A DNA stretch of 64,000 nt, from assembly GCF_000169175.1 (NCBI RefSeq), contig NZ_AAWS01000002.1, positions 62,001-126,000 of the forward strand, read 5' to 3'. Below the pieces are notes generated by a model. That model saw only the letters and a list, made by a program, of their open reading frames with translations. It had not been told where the DNA came from and ran no database searches. This DNA is from Microscilla marina ATCC 23134 (lineage in GTDB: Bacteria; Bacteroidota; Bacteroidia; Cytophagales; Microscillaceae). Below, in pieces: positions 44,151 to 53,759 of this stretch (the stretch's first letter is position 1; every line of letters starts with the position of its first letter). The position numbers and the translations under genes were made by a program.

Positions 44151-45539
44151 ATGAACGATAACGACGAATTACTTTTTGCCAACGACGGAGATAATTTATT
44201 TGCCGATGAGGATGATAATGGGGGAGGTTTATTTGCTGAAGAAGATGGCAACGAAAGTTCCGACTCTAGCAGTACCGATACCTGGAAGGTGATGATTGTG
44301 GACGACGAAGAGGAGATTCACACGGTTACCCGATTTGCCCTGAGCGATTATAAATATAAAGGCAAACACCTTGAGTTTATAGATGCTTATACTGGAGTCG
44401 AAGCACAGGAAAAACTAGCCCAACACGACGACATAGCCGTGATGTTGCTGGATGTAGTAATGGAGAGCCACGATGCTGGATTGCAAACAGTAAAGCATGT
44501 ACGCGAAAAGCTCGATAACCACTTTGTGCGCATTATTTTGCGTACCGGACAACCAGGGCAGGCGCCCGAAGAAAGTGTGATTACTGATTACGATATCAAC
44601 GATTATAAAAATAAAACTGAGCTTACCGACAAAAGACTTTTTACTACCATTACTACCGGGTTGCGCTCTTATGCCGACATTATGGCTATAGAACACTATC
44701 GCCAAAACCTGGAGAAAATGGTAGAAGAGCGTACCAAAACAATTCAGGAACAAACCGAAGAGCTTGAAATGAAAAATTTCAAGATCATTGGCAGTATCAA
44801 TGCCGCCCGGCGTATTCAGTCGGCAATGTTGCCCCAGGTAAACCGCATCAAAAAAGCATTGCCTGAGATGTTTATACTGTTTCGCCCCCGTGACATTGTA
44901 AGCGGAGATTTTTATTGGTTTTCAGAAACTGCCGGACGCTTGTTTATTGCAGCCATTGACTGCACCGGGCACGGAGTTCCAGGGGCGTTTATGTCTATGT
45001 TGGGCGACGCCTTGCTCAACCAGATTGTAAACATTGATGAGATTACTTCGCCCGATCGTATTCTCAACCGATTGCACAGAGGGGTACGCAAAGCACTAAA
45101 ACAAGACCTGACCGAAAACCGGGATGGAATGGACATGGCTTTTTGTATGTATGATAAACAAGCGGGTATTTTAGAGTTTTCCGGAGCCAAAAACCCCTTG
45201 TTGTATGTGCAAAATGGTGAAATGCACAAAGTAAAAGGAGATAAAATGCCTATAGGTGGTGTACGCAACCCTGGCGAAGAACGAATATTTACCCGTCAGG
45301 TAGTAAAAGTAGACCAACCTACCACTTGTTATATGTTTTCAGATGGGTATGCCGATCAGTTTGGAGGACCAGACAACCGCAAATTTATGTCTAAAAAACT
45401 ACGCAACCTATTGCTCGAAAACCATCAAAAGCCCTTCGAAGAGCAACAAAGAATTTTAGAGCAAAGGCTCGACGAATGGCAAGGCGACTACCGCCAAATG
45501 GACGATATTTTGGTGATGGGCTTCAAGGTGGGGTATTAG
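44151..45539 (+). CDS. Response regulator with SpoIIE-type phosphatase output
   Basis: The 462 residues open with an acidic N-terminus containing three LFA motifs (LLFANDGD, NLFADEDD, GLFAEEDG). A receiver domain follows with DDEEE and phosphoacceptor D101 (LLDVVME), then a DUF3369-like linker, a coiled coil, and a SpoIIE/PP2C domain from about residue 240 (PRDIVSGDFYWF, DCTGHGVPGAF, NRDGMDMAF, FSDGYADQFGG). Phosphorylation by the upstream kinase would control dephosphorylation of a STAS-like partner. The phosphatase domain is closely similar to the one at 32921. Confidence 0.9.
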   Translation: MNDNDELLFANDGDNLFADEDDNGGGLFAEEDGNESSDSSSTDTWKVMIVDDEEEIHTVTRFALSDYKYKGKHLEFIDAYTGVEAQEKLAQHDDIAVMLLDVVMESHDAGLQTVKHVREKLDNHFVRIILRTGQPGQAPEESVITDYDINDYKNKTELTDKRLFTTITTGLRSYADIMAIEHYRQNLEKMVEERTKTIQEQTEELEMKNFKIIGSINAARRIQSAMLPQVNRIKKALPEMFILFRPRDIVSGDFYWFSETAGRLFIAAIDCTGHGVPGAFMSMLGDALLNQIVNIDEITSPDRILNRLHRGVRKALKQDLTENRDGMDMAFCMYDKQAGILEFSGAKNPLLYVQNGEMHKVKGDKMPIGGVRNPGEERIFTRQVVKVDQPTTCYMFSDGYADQFGGPDNRKFMSKKLRNLLLENHQKPFEEQQRILEQRLDEWQGDYRQMDDILVMGFKVGY

Positions 45540-45566
45540 TACAAGCTCTTATTTGAAAATATATTT

Positions 45567-45608
45567 CCCTGTGTTGTAACATTGTTGTTATGATACAGGG
45601 ATTTTTTT
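45567..45608 (+). terminator. Terminator of the kinase/phosphatase operon
   Basis: CCCTGT and ACAGGG arms with inner TAAC/GTTA pairing, followed by seven T, lie about 30 nt after the phosphatase stop. Confidence 0.7.
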
Positions 45609-45741
45609 GCCTGTATTCAAACACCATTCAACTTCAAAAAGTAATGTTGCTTAGGTGAATCATTACATAAAATTAGTATTTTTATACTAATTTTAGTAGA
45701 ATGATATTCAAAATAGATTTTACCCAATAAAAGCACAGTCA

Positions 45742-46929
45742 ATGGAAACAATAACCCAACAAGACCTGGACGTTTTTCGTGCCGAAACCCGCGCCTGGCT
45801 GGAAGCCAATTGCCCGGAAAGTATTCGGCAAACCCCCAAGAGTATGGAAGACGTTTTTTGGGGAGGGAGCAACCCACATTACAAAAGCGAAGATCAAAAA
45901 CAGTGGTTTGAGCGCATGCGCGACCGTGGCTGGACTACCCCCATGTGGCCTAAAGCATATGGTGGGGGAGGTTTGAGCAAGCAGCAAAACAAAGTATTGC
46001 TCGAAGAAATGACCCGCCTCAATTGTCAAACTCCTTTGTTTAGCTTTGGTATTTCTATGCTGGGGCCTGCTTTGCTCAAGTTTGGCAACGAAGCCCAAAA
46101 AAAAGAACACTTGACCGCCATTAGCCGGGGCGAAGTATGGTGGTGTCAGGGGTATAGCGAGCCAGGTGCAGGCAGCGACCTTGCCGGGTTGCAAACCCGC
46201 GCCGAAGATATGGGTGATCATTATTTGGTAAGCGGACAAAAGGTGTGGACGTCTTATGCCGAAAACGCCGATATGATTTTTTGTTTGGTACGTACCAATC
46301 CCGACGCCAAAAAACACACGGGCATTAGTTTTTTGTTGATAGACATGCAAAGCGAAGGAGTAAGTACCCGCCCCATTCAACTCATCAGTGGTAAGTCTGT
46401 GTTTTGCGAAACCTTTTTTGACAATGTAAAAGTGCCCAAAGAAAACCTGGTGGGTGAGCTTAACGCTGGCTGGAGCATCGCCAAGTACTTGTTAACCCAT
46501 GAGCGCTCAATGATTGGGGGCGTTGGTGATGTAAGAAAAGAAAAACCCCTTTTTCAATTGGCCATTGATGCGGTGGGGCGGGACAATGGCAAACTGGATG
46601 ACCCAGTACTACGTGCTGACATTGCTCGCTGGATGATTGACCAGGAGGGGCTGATGTGGACTATAGAGCGCACCACCGACGAGGCTAAAGCCGGACAACC
46701 CATAGGCGCCAAGTCATCGTTTTTTAAGTATTATTATACCGAGCAAAACAAGCTGAAGTATGAATTGCTGATGGCACTCAATGGTACCGAAGCAGCTACC
46801 TGGGGCGATACTTACGACGAAGGCAAGCTTGCCCGTGACTTTTGCCGCACCAAAGGCAACTCTATAGAAGGAGGCACCTCCGAAATTCAATTAAATATCA
46901 TTAGTAAACATATCCTGGGGCTTGGGTAA
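45742..46929 (+). CDS. Acyl-CoA dehydrogenase, subunit 1
   Basis: This 395-residue flavoenzyme introduces a double bond next to the CoA thioester. QGYSEPGAGSDLAGLQTRAE is the FAD/substrate-binding signature. LMALNGTEAATWG and EGGTSEIQLNIISKHILGLG form the typical C-terminal FAD-contact block. It lies 81 nt before a second acyl-CoA dehydrogenase of similar size. Such pairs in other bacteria form alpha2beta2 enzymes acting on bulky or steroid-like substrates. That is an inference here. Confidence 0.9.
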   Translation: METITQQDLDVFRAETRAWLEANCPESIRQTPKSMEDVFWGGSNPHYKSEDQKQWFERMRDRGWTTPMWPKAYGGGGLSKQQNKVLLEEMTRLNCQTPLFSFGISMLGPALLKFGNEAQKKEHLTAISRGEVWWCQGYSEPGAGSDLAGLQTRAEDMGDHYLVSGQKVWTSYAENADMIFCLVRTNPDAKKHTGISFLLIDMQSEGVSTRPIQLISGKSVFCETFFDNVKVPKENLVGELNAGWSIAKYLLTHERSMIGGVGDVRKEKPLFQLAIDAVGRDNGKLDDPVLRADIARWMIDQEGLMWTIERTTDEAKAGQPIGAKSSFFKYYYTEQNKLKYELLMALNGTEAATWGDTYDEGKLARDFCRTKGNSIEGGTSEIQLNIISKHILGLG

Positions 46930-47010
46930 TAGCTACAAGTGGCAAGCTTTGAACGATAAGCACTGGTTATAGTAGTTTGTTGCTGTCAGCTGACACCTTA
47001 TAAAAAAATT

Positions 47011-48144
47011 ATGGCTTTAATTATAAATGAAGAGCAGCAAATGCTCAAAACCTCTGCGGCAGAGTTTCTCCAAGAAAAAGCTCCTGTAGCAGCTTTACGC
47101 AAATTAAGAGACGAAAAAAATCGGCAAGGTTACGACCAGGCATTGTGGCAACAAATGGCCGCCATGGGTTGGGCTTCGCTCGTAATTCCTGAGCAATATG
47201 GCGGGCTTGACTTTGGTTATGTAGGTTTGGGACAATTGTTCGAAGAAATGGGGCGCACCCTTACTGCTTCGCCAATGGTGTCTACTAGCTTGGTAGGTGC
47301 CCATGCCATATTATTGGCAGGCAATGCTACCCAAAAAGAGCGCTTGTTACCCGCCATTGGAGCGGGCGAACTGATTGTGACCCTGGCAATTGATGAAAGG
47401 CGCCAACACCGCCCGGCAAAAACGGCCATGAGTGCGGTGAAACAAGACAATGGGTATGTGCTCAATGGCAAAAAAGTGTTTGTATTGGATGGGCAGGTAG
47501 CCAACCAGTTGATTGTGGTAGCACGCACTGCAGGTAAAGCAGGCGATGAGGCGGGTTTGACGATGTTTTTGGTAGATGCCAAAGCCCAGGGCATTGAGGT
47601 AAACCACCAACAAATGATGGACAGCCGCAATGCAGCAACTATTAGTTTTGAGAATGTAAAAGCGGCAGAAGTATTAGGTCAGGTAGACCAAGGCTTTGGG
47701 GTACTTACTCAAGTGCTGGACATTGCCTGTATTGGCATATCGGCAGAAATGTTGGGCACTATGTGCGAAGCTTTTGAGCGTACGGTGCAGTACCTCAAAG
47801 AGCGCAAGCAATTTGGTGTACCCATTGGTTCGTTTCAGGCGCTGCAACACCGGGCGGCATTGATGTATGGCGAAATAGAAATTTGTAAATCTATGGTTAT
47901 CAAAGCTTTGCAAGCTATAGATCAAGGCAAGCCCGACCTCTCGCGCGTTGCCAGCATGACCAAAGCCAAAATAGGCGAAACCATTCGCCTGGTCACCAAC
48001 GAAGCCATACAAATGTTTGGCGGCATAGGCATGACCGACGACGAGGAAATCGGTTTTTTTATGAAACGTGCCCGTGTAGCTCAGGTTACTTTCGGCGATT
48101 ATAACTATCATTTAGACCGTTACGCCAGGTTGTTGGGGTTTTAA
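47011..48144 (+). CDS. Acyl-CoA dehydrogenase, subunit 2
   Basis: This 377-residue member of the same family begins with the N-terminal helical domain (MALIINEEQQMLKTSAAEFL) and the GGLDFGYVGLGQLFEEMGRT block. It ends with the helical C-terminal domain (KQFGVPIGSFQALQHRAA, MFGGIGMTDDEEIGFFMKRA). The FAD-binding S-x-PG-x-GSD signature of its neighbour is absent at the equivalent place (LAIDERRQHRPAKTA), which fits a non-FAD-binding or regulatory partner in a heteromer. It probably works only with the 45742 protein. Confidence 0.88.
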   Translation: MALIINEEQQMLKTSAAEFLQEKAPVAALRKLRDEKNRQGYDQALWQQMAAMGWASLVIPEQYGGLDFGYVGLGQLFEEMGRTLTASPMVSTSLVGAHAILLAGNATQKERLLPAIGAGELIVTLAIDERRQHRPAKTAMSAVKQDNGYVLNGKKVFVLDGQVANQLIVVARTAGKAGDEAGLTMFLVDAKAQGIEVNHQQMMDSRNAATISFENVKAAEVLGQVDQGFGVLTQVLDIACIGISAEMLGTMCEAFERTVQYLKERKQFGVPIGSFQALQHRAALMYGEIEICKSMVIKALQAIDQGKPDLSRVASMTKAKIGETIRLVTNEAIQMFGGIGMTDDEEIGFFMKRARVAQVTFGDYNYHLDRYARLLGF

Positions 48145-48189
48145 TGTGCAATTTTCTTAAAAAATAACTTGACTGGATCATTTATTTTA

Positions 48190-48552
48190 GAGCTTGTTTA
48201 AAGCGGTCGTTTATAGGAGATTTTATGATGAGTTTTCGGGTTAGATGCGTCAAACCGAGCTTTAGCGAGCTCTGTTTCACCTTTGAAAATTAGCATTTAA
48301 ACTAATTTTGAAGAACCGATGGCTAGAGCTATGCTCTGCCGAGCTCTGCGAAGCTAAATAGCAGCGCTATTGCTGATAACCGAACCTGTAGCTTTGCTAC
48401 GGTGAGCTCTGCTTTAGCTAAATTAACTTTGTTGAGCTCACCACAGCGCAGCTGTAGGTTCGGTTTGACAATATATAATCAGGAAAGGCACGTAAAAGCT
48501 CACAGTCCCGAACTTGATTCGGGGACCTAATTAATGATTTTTAAACAAGCTC
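48190..48552. mobile_element. TTA-flanked MITE-like element, 363-bp copy
   Basis: GAGCTTGTTTAAA (48190-48202) and its exact reverse complement (48540-48552) form terminal inverted repeats, and TTA flanks both ends. Inside, GTCAAACCGA (48249) pairs with TCGGTTTGAC (48460), CCGAACCT with AGGTTCGG and GGTGAGCTC with GAGCTCACC, giving nested stems. CCCGAACTTGATTCGGGG forms a last hairpin. It contains no gene. It starts 45 nt after the acyl-CoA dehydrogenase stop. Confidence 0.75.
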
Positions 48553-48746
48553 TTAACTCTGTTGGAGGGGGAAGCTCAAGGCTCAACTTTCAGGCAGAGT
48601 TTTTTTGTTAAAAATAGTGACCAGAATGTATGAAAAGCGATTAAGCCTTTTGGTGAAATAAAATAAATACAGGTTTGTTAATTCAAAATATTAATTTATG
48701 TAATCAGGTATTTGCCATATATTAATTGCTTTTGTTGCTTAAATAG

Positions 48747-48778
48747 TTGGATGGTGCAAGTATTTATACCTATGTTTA
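48747..48778 (+). promoter_or_regulatory. Promoter of the T9SS carboxypeptidase
   Basis: A TTGG -33 element (48747-48750) and TATGTTTA (48771-48778, one mismatch to TAnnTTTG) are separated by 20 nt, the usual Bacteroidota spacing. The start codon follows 43 nt downstream. Confidence 0.55.
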
Positions 48779-48821
48779 GGGAATAAATTATACTACACAC
48801 AAACATAAATCAAAAAAAGCA

Positions 48822-51800
48822 ATGAAAAAATCCATCATACTTACCTGGCTGGTGCTTTGCATCACCAACTTATCGCTTTGTGCCCAACACACAAGCAAAG
48901 CCCTGGCAAAACAGTACTTGCGTTCTAAAGGAGAAGTGATTTTTACCTTTAAGATTAACCACAAATCGCAGTTGAACACCGTTACCAAACAACTGGCAAT
49001 TGTACACTACGACGATGCCACCAAAACAGTGAAGGTAATGGCCAACAAAAATCAGTTTGCTGCCTTTTTGCAAAAAAGTATTTCGTTTAAAGTAGCCGTT
49101 GCCGACAATGTGGTGGGCAAAAGAACGATGACTTCTGACCTTGCGGTACGCGCTACCACCTTTCCGCTCACTGCTTATCCTACTTATGCCGACTATGAGG
49201 CAATGATGAACGCTTTTGCCTCAAACAATCCAACATTGTGCAAAGTAGAAAACATTGGCGCCACTACCGAAGGCGACAAGTCGTTGTTGTTTGTAAAACT
49301 CTCTGACAACGTAAGCGCCAACGAGCAAGAGCCCAGGGTGATGTTTACCTCATCGATGCACGGCGACGAAATAGCTGGCTACCCTATGATGCTCAACCTG
49401 ATCGATTACTTGCTCAAGGCTTATAATGATGCTACCCACCCACGCCACGCTGAGATCAAGTTCTTATTGGACAACAACGAAGTATGGATCAACCCTTTGG
49501 CAAACCCTGATGGCACTTTTCGCAATAGCCCTGGCAATACTTCGGTGGCCAACGCTACCCGTGGCAATGCCAACAATGTAGACCTCAACCGCAATTATCC
49601 CGACCCTGATGATGGCGCACACCCCGATGGCAATAGTTATCAGGTAGAAACACAGGCTTTTATGAACTTTGCTGCCAACAAGCATTTTGTGTTGTCGGCC
49701 AACTTTCACGGAGGCATTGAGCTGGTAAACTACGCCTGGGATACTTATGCGGGCAATCACCCCGACAAAGACTACTTCGTGCATATTTCTGAAGAATACC
49801 GCGACCATTGTCAGGTAAACAGCCCCAATGGTTACTTCGACGACCGCAACAACGGTATTACCAATGGCTATGCCTGGTATGAGGTGCAAGGTGGGCGTCA
49901 GGACTGGCAGATTTTTTATCAAAAAGGACGTGAACTAACCATTGAACTGTCAAACGCTAAAACCCCGGCAGCCAGCCAGTTGGTAAACTACTGGAACTAC
50001 AACCGTGATGCTTTGCTTGGGTTGCTCAATCAGGTAAACTATGGCATTCGTGGGGTGGTGACCGATGCCGTGACTAACCAACCCATCACTGCTAAAGTAA
50101 CTGTAGTAGGCAAAGAGGGGTACGAGTCGTGGGTGCCTACCGAATTGCCGGAAGGAGATTACTACCGACCAATCAAGGCGGGGACTTACAGCATTTTGGT
50201 AGAAGCCGCTTGTTACCAATCAGTCACCATTAGCGGAGTAACCATTGGCGACCAGCAAACCATTGTAAAAAACGTGCAACTTACTCCTATAGCCGGAGCT
50301 GCACCTACTGGATTGGCTTCGTCTAATGTGCAACCCAATGCTGCTACCCTGACTTGGGTTGCCAACGCTGCCTCTAGCTACGATGTACGCTACCGCATTG
50401 CAGGCAGCAGCAACTGGGCTACTGTTTCGTCAGGCACCGCAAGCGTTGATATTTCGGGCTTGACTGCGTCTACTCAATACGAGGCACAGGTGCGTAGTAA
50501 ATGTACAAGCGGGGCAACCTCGGCCTATAGTGCTTCATTTAGCTTTACTACTCCGGCTACCCAGGCTTGCGCGGGCATTAACAACTTTCCTTATGTTGAG
50601 AGCTTTGAAGGTGGCTTAGGGGTTTGGAGCAACGCCACCAACGACAACATAGATTGGATACGTTATTCGGGCAGTACCCCCTCGAATGGTACCGGACCAT
50701 CGGGCGCGCAAAACGGCAATTATTACTTGTATACCGAAGCTTCCTCTAATGCATCGGGCAGTCCCAATAAAGTAGCTTTGCTCAACAGCCCTTGTGTAGA
50801 TTTGAGCAGTTTTTCAGAAGCCAGGCTAGAGTTTGGCTATCACATGTATGGCAGCAACATGGGAACACTGGAAGTATTGGTGAGCACCAACGACGGAGCC
50901 ACTTATACCACCATCTGGAACAAAAGTGGTCAAGTAGGCAATGCGTGGGACAACGCCATTGTAGATTTGAGCGCTTACGCCGGGTCGGTTATCAAGTTAC
51001 AGTTCAAGGGCAAAACTGGCTCTAGCTGGCGCAGCGACCTTGCCATAGACAATGTACGCATTAGCTCTTCGGTATCTACTCCAGACACTCAAGCCCCTAC
51101 CGTACCCGCCAACCTTGCAACTACTGGAGTAACCGCCAATAGCGTGGGCTTAACGTGGAGCGTTGCCAGCGACAATGTAGGCGTAACCGGATATGAAATA
51201 TATCAGGGTGGTAATTTGTTAGCAACGGTCAACGCTACTACTTATACTGCCGCTGGTTTGGCTGCCAATACAAGTTATACCTTTGCGGTAAAAGCTAAAG
51301 ATGCCGCAGGCAATACCTCTGCTGCCAGCAATAGTGTAGATGCTACTACCTTGGCGGTAACGATTACTTATTGTGCCTCTAAGGGCAACAATGTAAACGA
51401 CGAATACATTGGTAAGGTACAGTTTGGCAGTATTGACAATACTTCAGGCAGTGGCAATGGCTATACTGACTTTACTTCACAAATAACTGCTGTAGCCAAA
51501 GGCAGTAGCAACCCTATCACAATTACCCCTACCTGGATCGGCACTGTGTATAATGAGGGCTATAGTGTTTGGATTGATTTTAACCAGGACGGTGACTTTA
51601 CCGATGCCGGAGAGCAGGTATTTACCCAGAGTGCTACCAAAAATACTCCAGTATCGGGTACTATTGCCATTCCATCTACGGCATTGTCGGGTGCTACTCG
51701 TATGCGGGTGTCTATGAAGTATAATGGTATACCTACTTCGTGCGAAAATTTTACTTATGGTGAGGTAGAAGATTATACCGTAAATATTGGCAGCAGGGCA

Positions 51801-52076
51801 AGCGCTCGAATGAGTGGACAGGCGATGGTTCAGTTTGACGAAGTAGAGTTGTACCCTAACCCAATGCCTAAAGGGGGTATACTACAGCTAAAAAGTAGGT
51901 CAACTCATTTTGCCAAGGCAGTTTTTACCGTCAGAAATGCTACCGGGCAAACCATCAAACAGGGCAAAGTGGCCAACGGACAAGTCAAAGTAGGTGATTT
52001 GCCGGCAGGCGTGTATTTTCTTGAATTATACACTCCAAAACGTCATACTACCAAAAGGTTTGTTGTAGGAGGATAA
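48822..52076 (+). CDS. Secreted M14 zinc carboxypeptidase with T9SS tail
   Basis: This 1084-residue exported enzyme has a signal peptide (MKKSIILTWLVLCITNLSLC, AQ cleavage), a propeptide, and an M14 peptidase domain with zinc ligands H180 and E183 (MHGDE) and H296 (NFHGG), and catalytic E375 (LTIEL). A carboxypeptidase-regulatory-like domain follows (GIRGVVTDAVTNQPITAKV), then Fn3, MAM-like (PYVESFEGGLGVW), a second Fn3, a GEVED domain (WIDFNQDGDFTDAGEQ, GEVEDYTVNIG) and a type A sorting tail (ELYPNPM, then GVYFLEL). It should be displayed on or released from the cell surface by T9SS to cut proteins or peptides. Confidence 0.92.
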   Translation: MKKSIILTWLVLCITNLSLCAQHTSKALAKQYLRSKGEVIFTFKINHKSQLNTVTKQLAIVHYDDATKTVKVMANKNQFAAFLQKSISFKVAVADNVVGKRTMTSDLAVRATTFPLTAYPTYADYEAMMNAFASNNPTLCKVENIGATTEGDKSLLFVKLSDNVSANEQEPRVMFTSSMHGDEIAGYPMMLNLIDYLLKAYNDATHPRHAEIKFLLDNNEVWINPLANPDGTFRNSPGNTSVANATRGNANNVDLNRNYPDPDDGAHPDGNSYQVETQAFMNFAANKHFVLSANFHGGIELVNYAWDTYAGNHPDKDYFVHISEEYRDHCQVNSPNGYFDDRNNGITNGYAWYEVQGGRQDWQIFYQKGRELTIELSNAKTPAASQLVNYWNYNRDALLGLLNQVNYGIRGVVTDAVTNQPITAKVTVVGKEGYESWVPTELPEGDYYRPIKAGTYSILVEAACYQSVTISGVTIGDQQTIVKNVQLTPIAGAAPTGLASSNVQPNAATLTWVANAASSYDVRYRIAGSSNWATVSSGTASVDISGLTASTQYEAQVRSKCTSGATSAYSASFSFTTPATQACAGINNFPYVESFEGGLGVWSNATNDNIDWIRYSGSTPSNGTGPSGAQNGNYYLYTEASSNASGSPNKVALLNSPCVDLSSFSEARLEFGYHMYGSNMGTLEVLVSTNDGATYTTIWNKSGQVGNAWDNAIVDLSAYAGSVIKLQFKGKTGSSWRSDLAIDNVRISSSVSTPDTQAPTVPANLATTGVTANSVGLTWSVASDNVGVTGYEIYQGGNLLATVNATTYTAAGLAANTSYTFAVKAKDAAGNTSAASNSVDATTLAVTITYCASKGNNVNDEYIGKVQFGSIDNTSGSGNGYTDFTSQITAVAKGSSNPITITPTWIGTVYNEGYSVWIDFNQDGDFTDAGEQVFTQSATKNTPVSGTIAIPSTALSGATRMRVSMKYNGIPTSCENFTYGEVEDYTVNIGSRASARMSGQAMVQFDEVELYPNPMPKGGILQLKSRSTHFAKAVFTVRNATGQTIKQGKVANGQVKVGDLPAGVYFLELYTPKRHTTKRFVVGG

Positions 52077-52271
52077 GCACTGCTTTACAATAAACAGGGT
52101 AGTTTTTAGGTGAAGTCTGTTCAATATATTATTGGGCAGGCTTTCTTTATATAAAATAGTTAGTAGCCATTGGATGAAAGCCAACGCCCGTGGCTACAAT
52201 AGGGATTTTAAACATTTTGAATTAACTTTCGAAAATTCGACTATATAAGGGCTAAATCGACGAGTTAAAAA

Positions 52272-53003
52272 ATGAAAGCAGTAATTGGGGTACCGGGCTA
52301 TTGGAAAAGCCACGAAGAAATACCAAAATTGATTGCAGCTTGCAATGACAACTTTATTTGTGCTGGTAGTACATTGATAAACACCAAAACCCAGGCTTTT
52401 TTTGAGCTTGAGGTATACGACCACGACCCTGACTTAAAGATTTCTTATGCTTATTGTGGACGTAAAACTTTTACAGATGAAGACATACAAGCTGTAGACA
52501 AGCACACTTGTACTGTATATATTATAGGTGAGGCGGGCACTCCGGCTTTTGCCAGCGAACTGCTAAAGGCAGGAGGGGCGTTGCTCAATGCGGGCGGCAT
52601 TGCCGTAAAAATAGAATCTTCGGGGGTGGCGCACCTTAAAAAAGACTGGCAACGATTGATCGAAAACAATGAGCTTATAGATTTGTATCGGGCTTTTGTA
52701 ACTATTGTAAAAGACCATCATTTTTATTTATCTTACGGTATGCAAGTGATTGGTTACCCCGAAGGGCAGGTTTTTTTTATAGGAGACAATGGGGTAGACG
52801 ATGGGCAACTGCAAGTACTAGATGTGTTTTTGGTATCGTTGCTCATAGATGACCTTCAGCTTGCCAATGACCATACATTTGCTTTGACAACAGAAAAACC
52901 CAAGTATGTACTCAAGCATGTATATTATGACAAATACCCTGAAGATGATTTGTTTTTTAATCCACATGGCGTATGGCAACTGACCAAACAAAAGCAGTAT
53001 TAA
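52272..53003 (+). CDS. DUF4261-like protein
   Basis: The 243 residues begin MKAVIGVPGYWKSHEEIPKL and are soluble, with no signal peptide. The C-terminal two thirds, with GEAGTPAFASELLKAGGALL, KIESSGVAHLKKDW and YLSYGMQVIGYPEGQVFF, recall DUF4261-containing proteins, whose function is unknown. The stop is followed within 40 nt by the next gene, so an operon is likely. A stretch near the end (KYVLKHVYYDKYPEDD) is acidic and aromatic. Confidence 0.5.
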   Translation: MKAVIGVPGYWKSHEEIPKLIAACNDNFICAGSTLINTKTQAFFELEVYDHDPDLKISYAYCGRKTFTDEDIQAVDKHTCTVYIIGEAGTPAFASELLKAGGALLNAGGIAVKIESSGVAHLKKDWQRLIENNELIDLYRAFVTIVKDHHFYLSYGMQVIGYPEGQVFFIGDNGVDDGQLQVLDVFLVSLLIDDLQLANDHTFALTTEKPKYVLKHVYYDKYPEDDLFFNPHGVWQLTKQKQY

Positions 53004-53036
53004 AAGTGACAGACTTGTCAAGTGAATAAATATTAT

Positions 53037-53528
53037 ATGAGCAAAGCAATTCAAATAGCTTCGCGTAGTTTTGATGAGATTCTTCAATCAGAAAATGCTA
53101 CCAGGGTTTTGCATCTGATGATGCATAAACTAATGGGAGAAGGGTGTAGTTATGATGCCACCCATGAGTTGCTTTTGGTATGGTATAACCACCATGAGGC
53201 TTGCCTGGAAGTATCGCAGCCTTATGTATACAAGTATATGCGCAATATGAAAAGGCGCCTGAACAATCTTAAAAAACATCGGACATTATTACGTAGTTAT
53301 TTAGATACACATGACTTTGTTGCCTTGGAAGCCTACGTGTATCAATTGTCATTTAAAGGAGTTTCAAAAAAGAAAATATATGAGATATTCAACGATTTTT
53401 TTGTGTTTGTGGAGTATCATCACCAATATTCTACCGAACAGGCAGACCTGATCGCCGACTGTGTGCTTGACAGATTGAGTGGCTGGAGGAAAGACAGGCT
53501 ATTGCCACAAGAACCTGATGTAACATAA
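53037..53528 (+). CDS. Uncharacterised helical protein
   Basis: This 163-residue protein is predicted mostly helical, rich in His/Tyr/Leu and basic, with HHEACLEVSQPYVYKYMRNM and ADLIADCVLDRLSGW. No family was recognised. The ATG at 53037 is preferred; a GTG at 53022 in the same frame is possible. It lies 33 nt behind the DUF4261-like gene. The stop is followed by a TTA-flanked element nine nucleotides later. Confidence 0.55.
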   Translation: MSKAIQIASRSFDEILQSENATRVLHLMMHKLMGEGCSYDATHELLLVWYNHHEACLEVSQPYVYKYMRNMKRRLNNLKKHRTLLRSYLDTHDFVALEAYVYQLSFKGVSKKKIYEIFNDFFVFVEYHHQYSTEQADLIADCVLDRLSGWRKDRLLPQEPDVT

Positions 53529-53537
53529 GAGCTTTTA

Positions 53538-53730
53538 GAGCTTGTTTAAATTTTCGCTTATAGGAGATTTTATGATGAATTTTGGGATTAGATGCGTCAA
53601 ATTTTGAAGTAATAGCCTAGCTATTGCTGATAAATTTGACAAAATATAATCAAAAAAGACGCGTAAAAAACCTGATCAATGAACCGAGCCGAGGGCGAGC
53701 TCTGCCTTTTGGCTAATTTTAAACAAGCTC
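53538..53730. mobile_element. TTA-flanked MITE-like element, 193-bp copy
   Basis: It has the same perfect 13-bp terminal inverted repeats and TTA flanks as 48190-48552. The subterminal TTATAGGAGATTTTATGATG is shared. The central stem is different in sequence but alike in form: GTCAAATTT (53596) pairs with AAATTTGAC (53632), enclosing AATAGC/GCTATT. It is non-coding. Confidence 0.75.
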
Positions 53731-53759
53731 TTAAGCTCATATAACCAAAAAAATAATTT

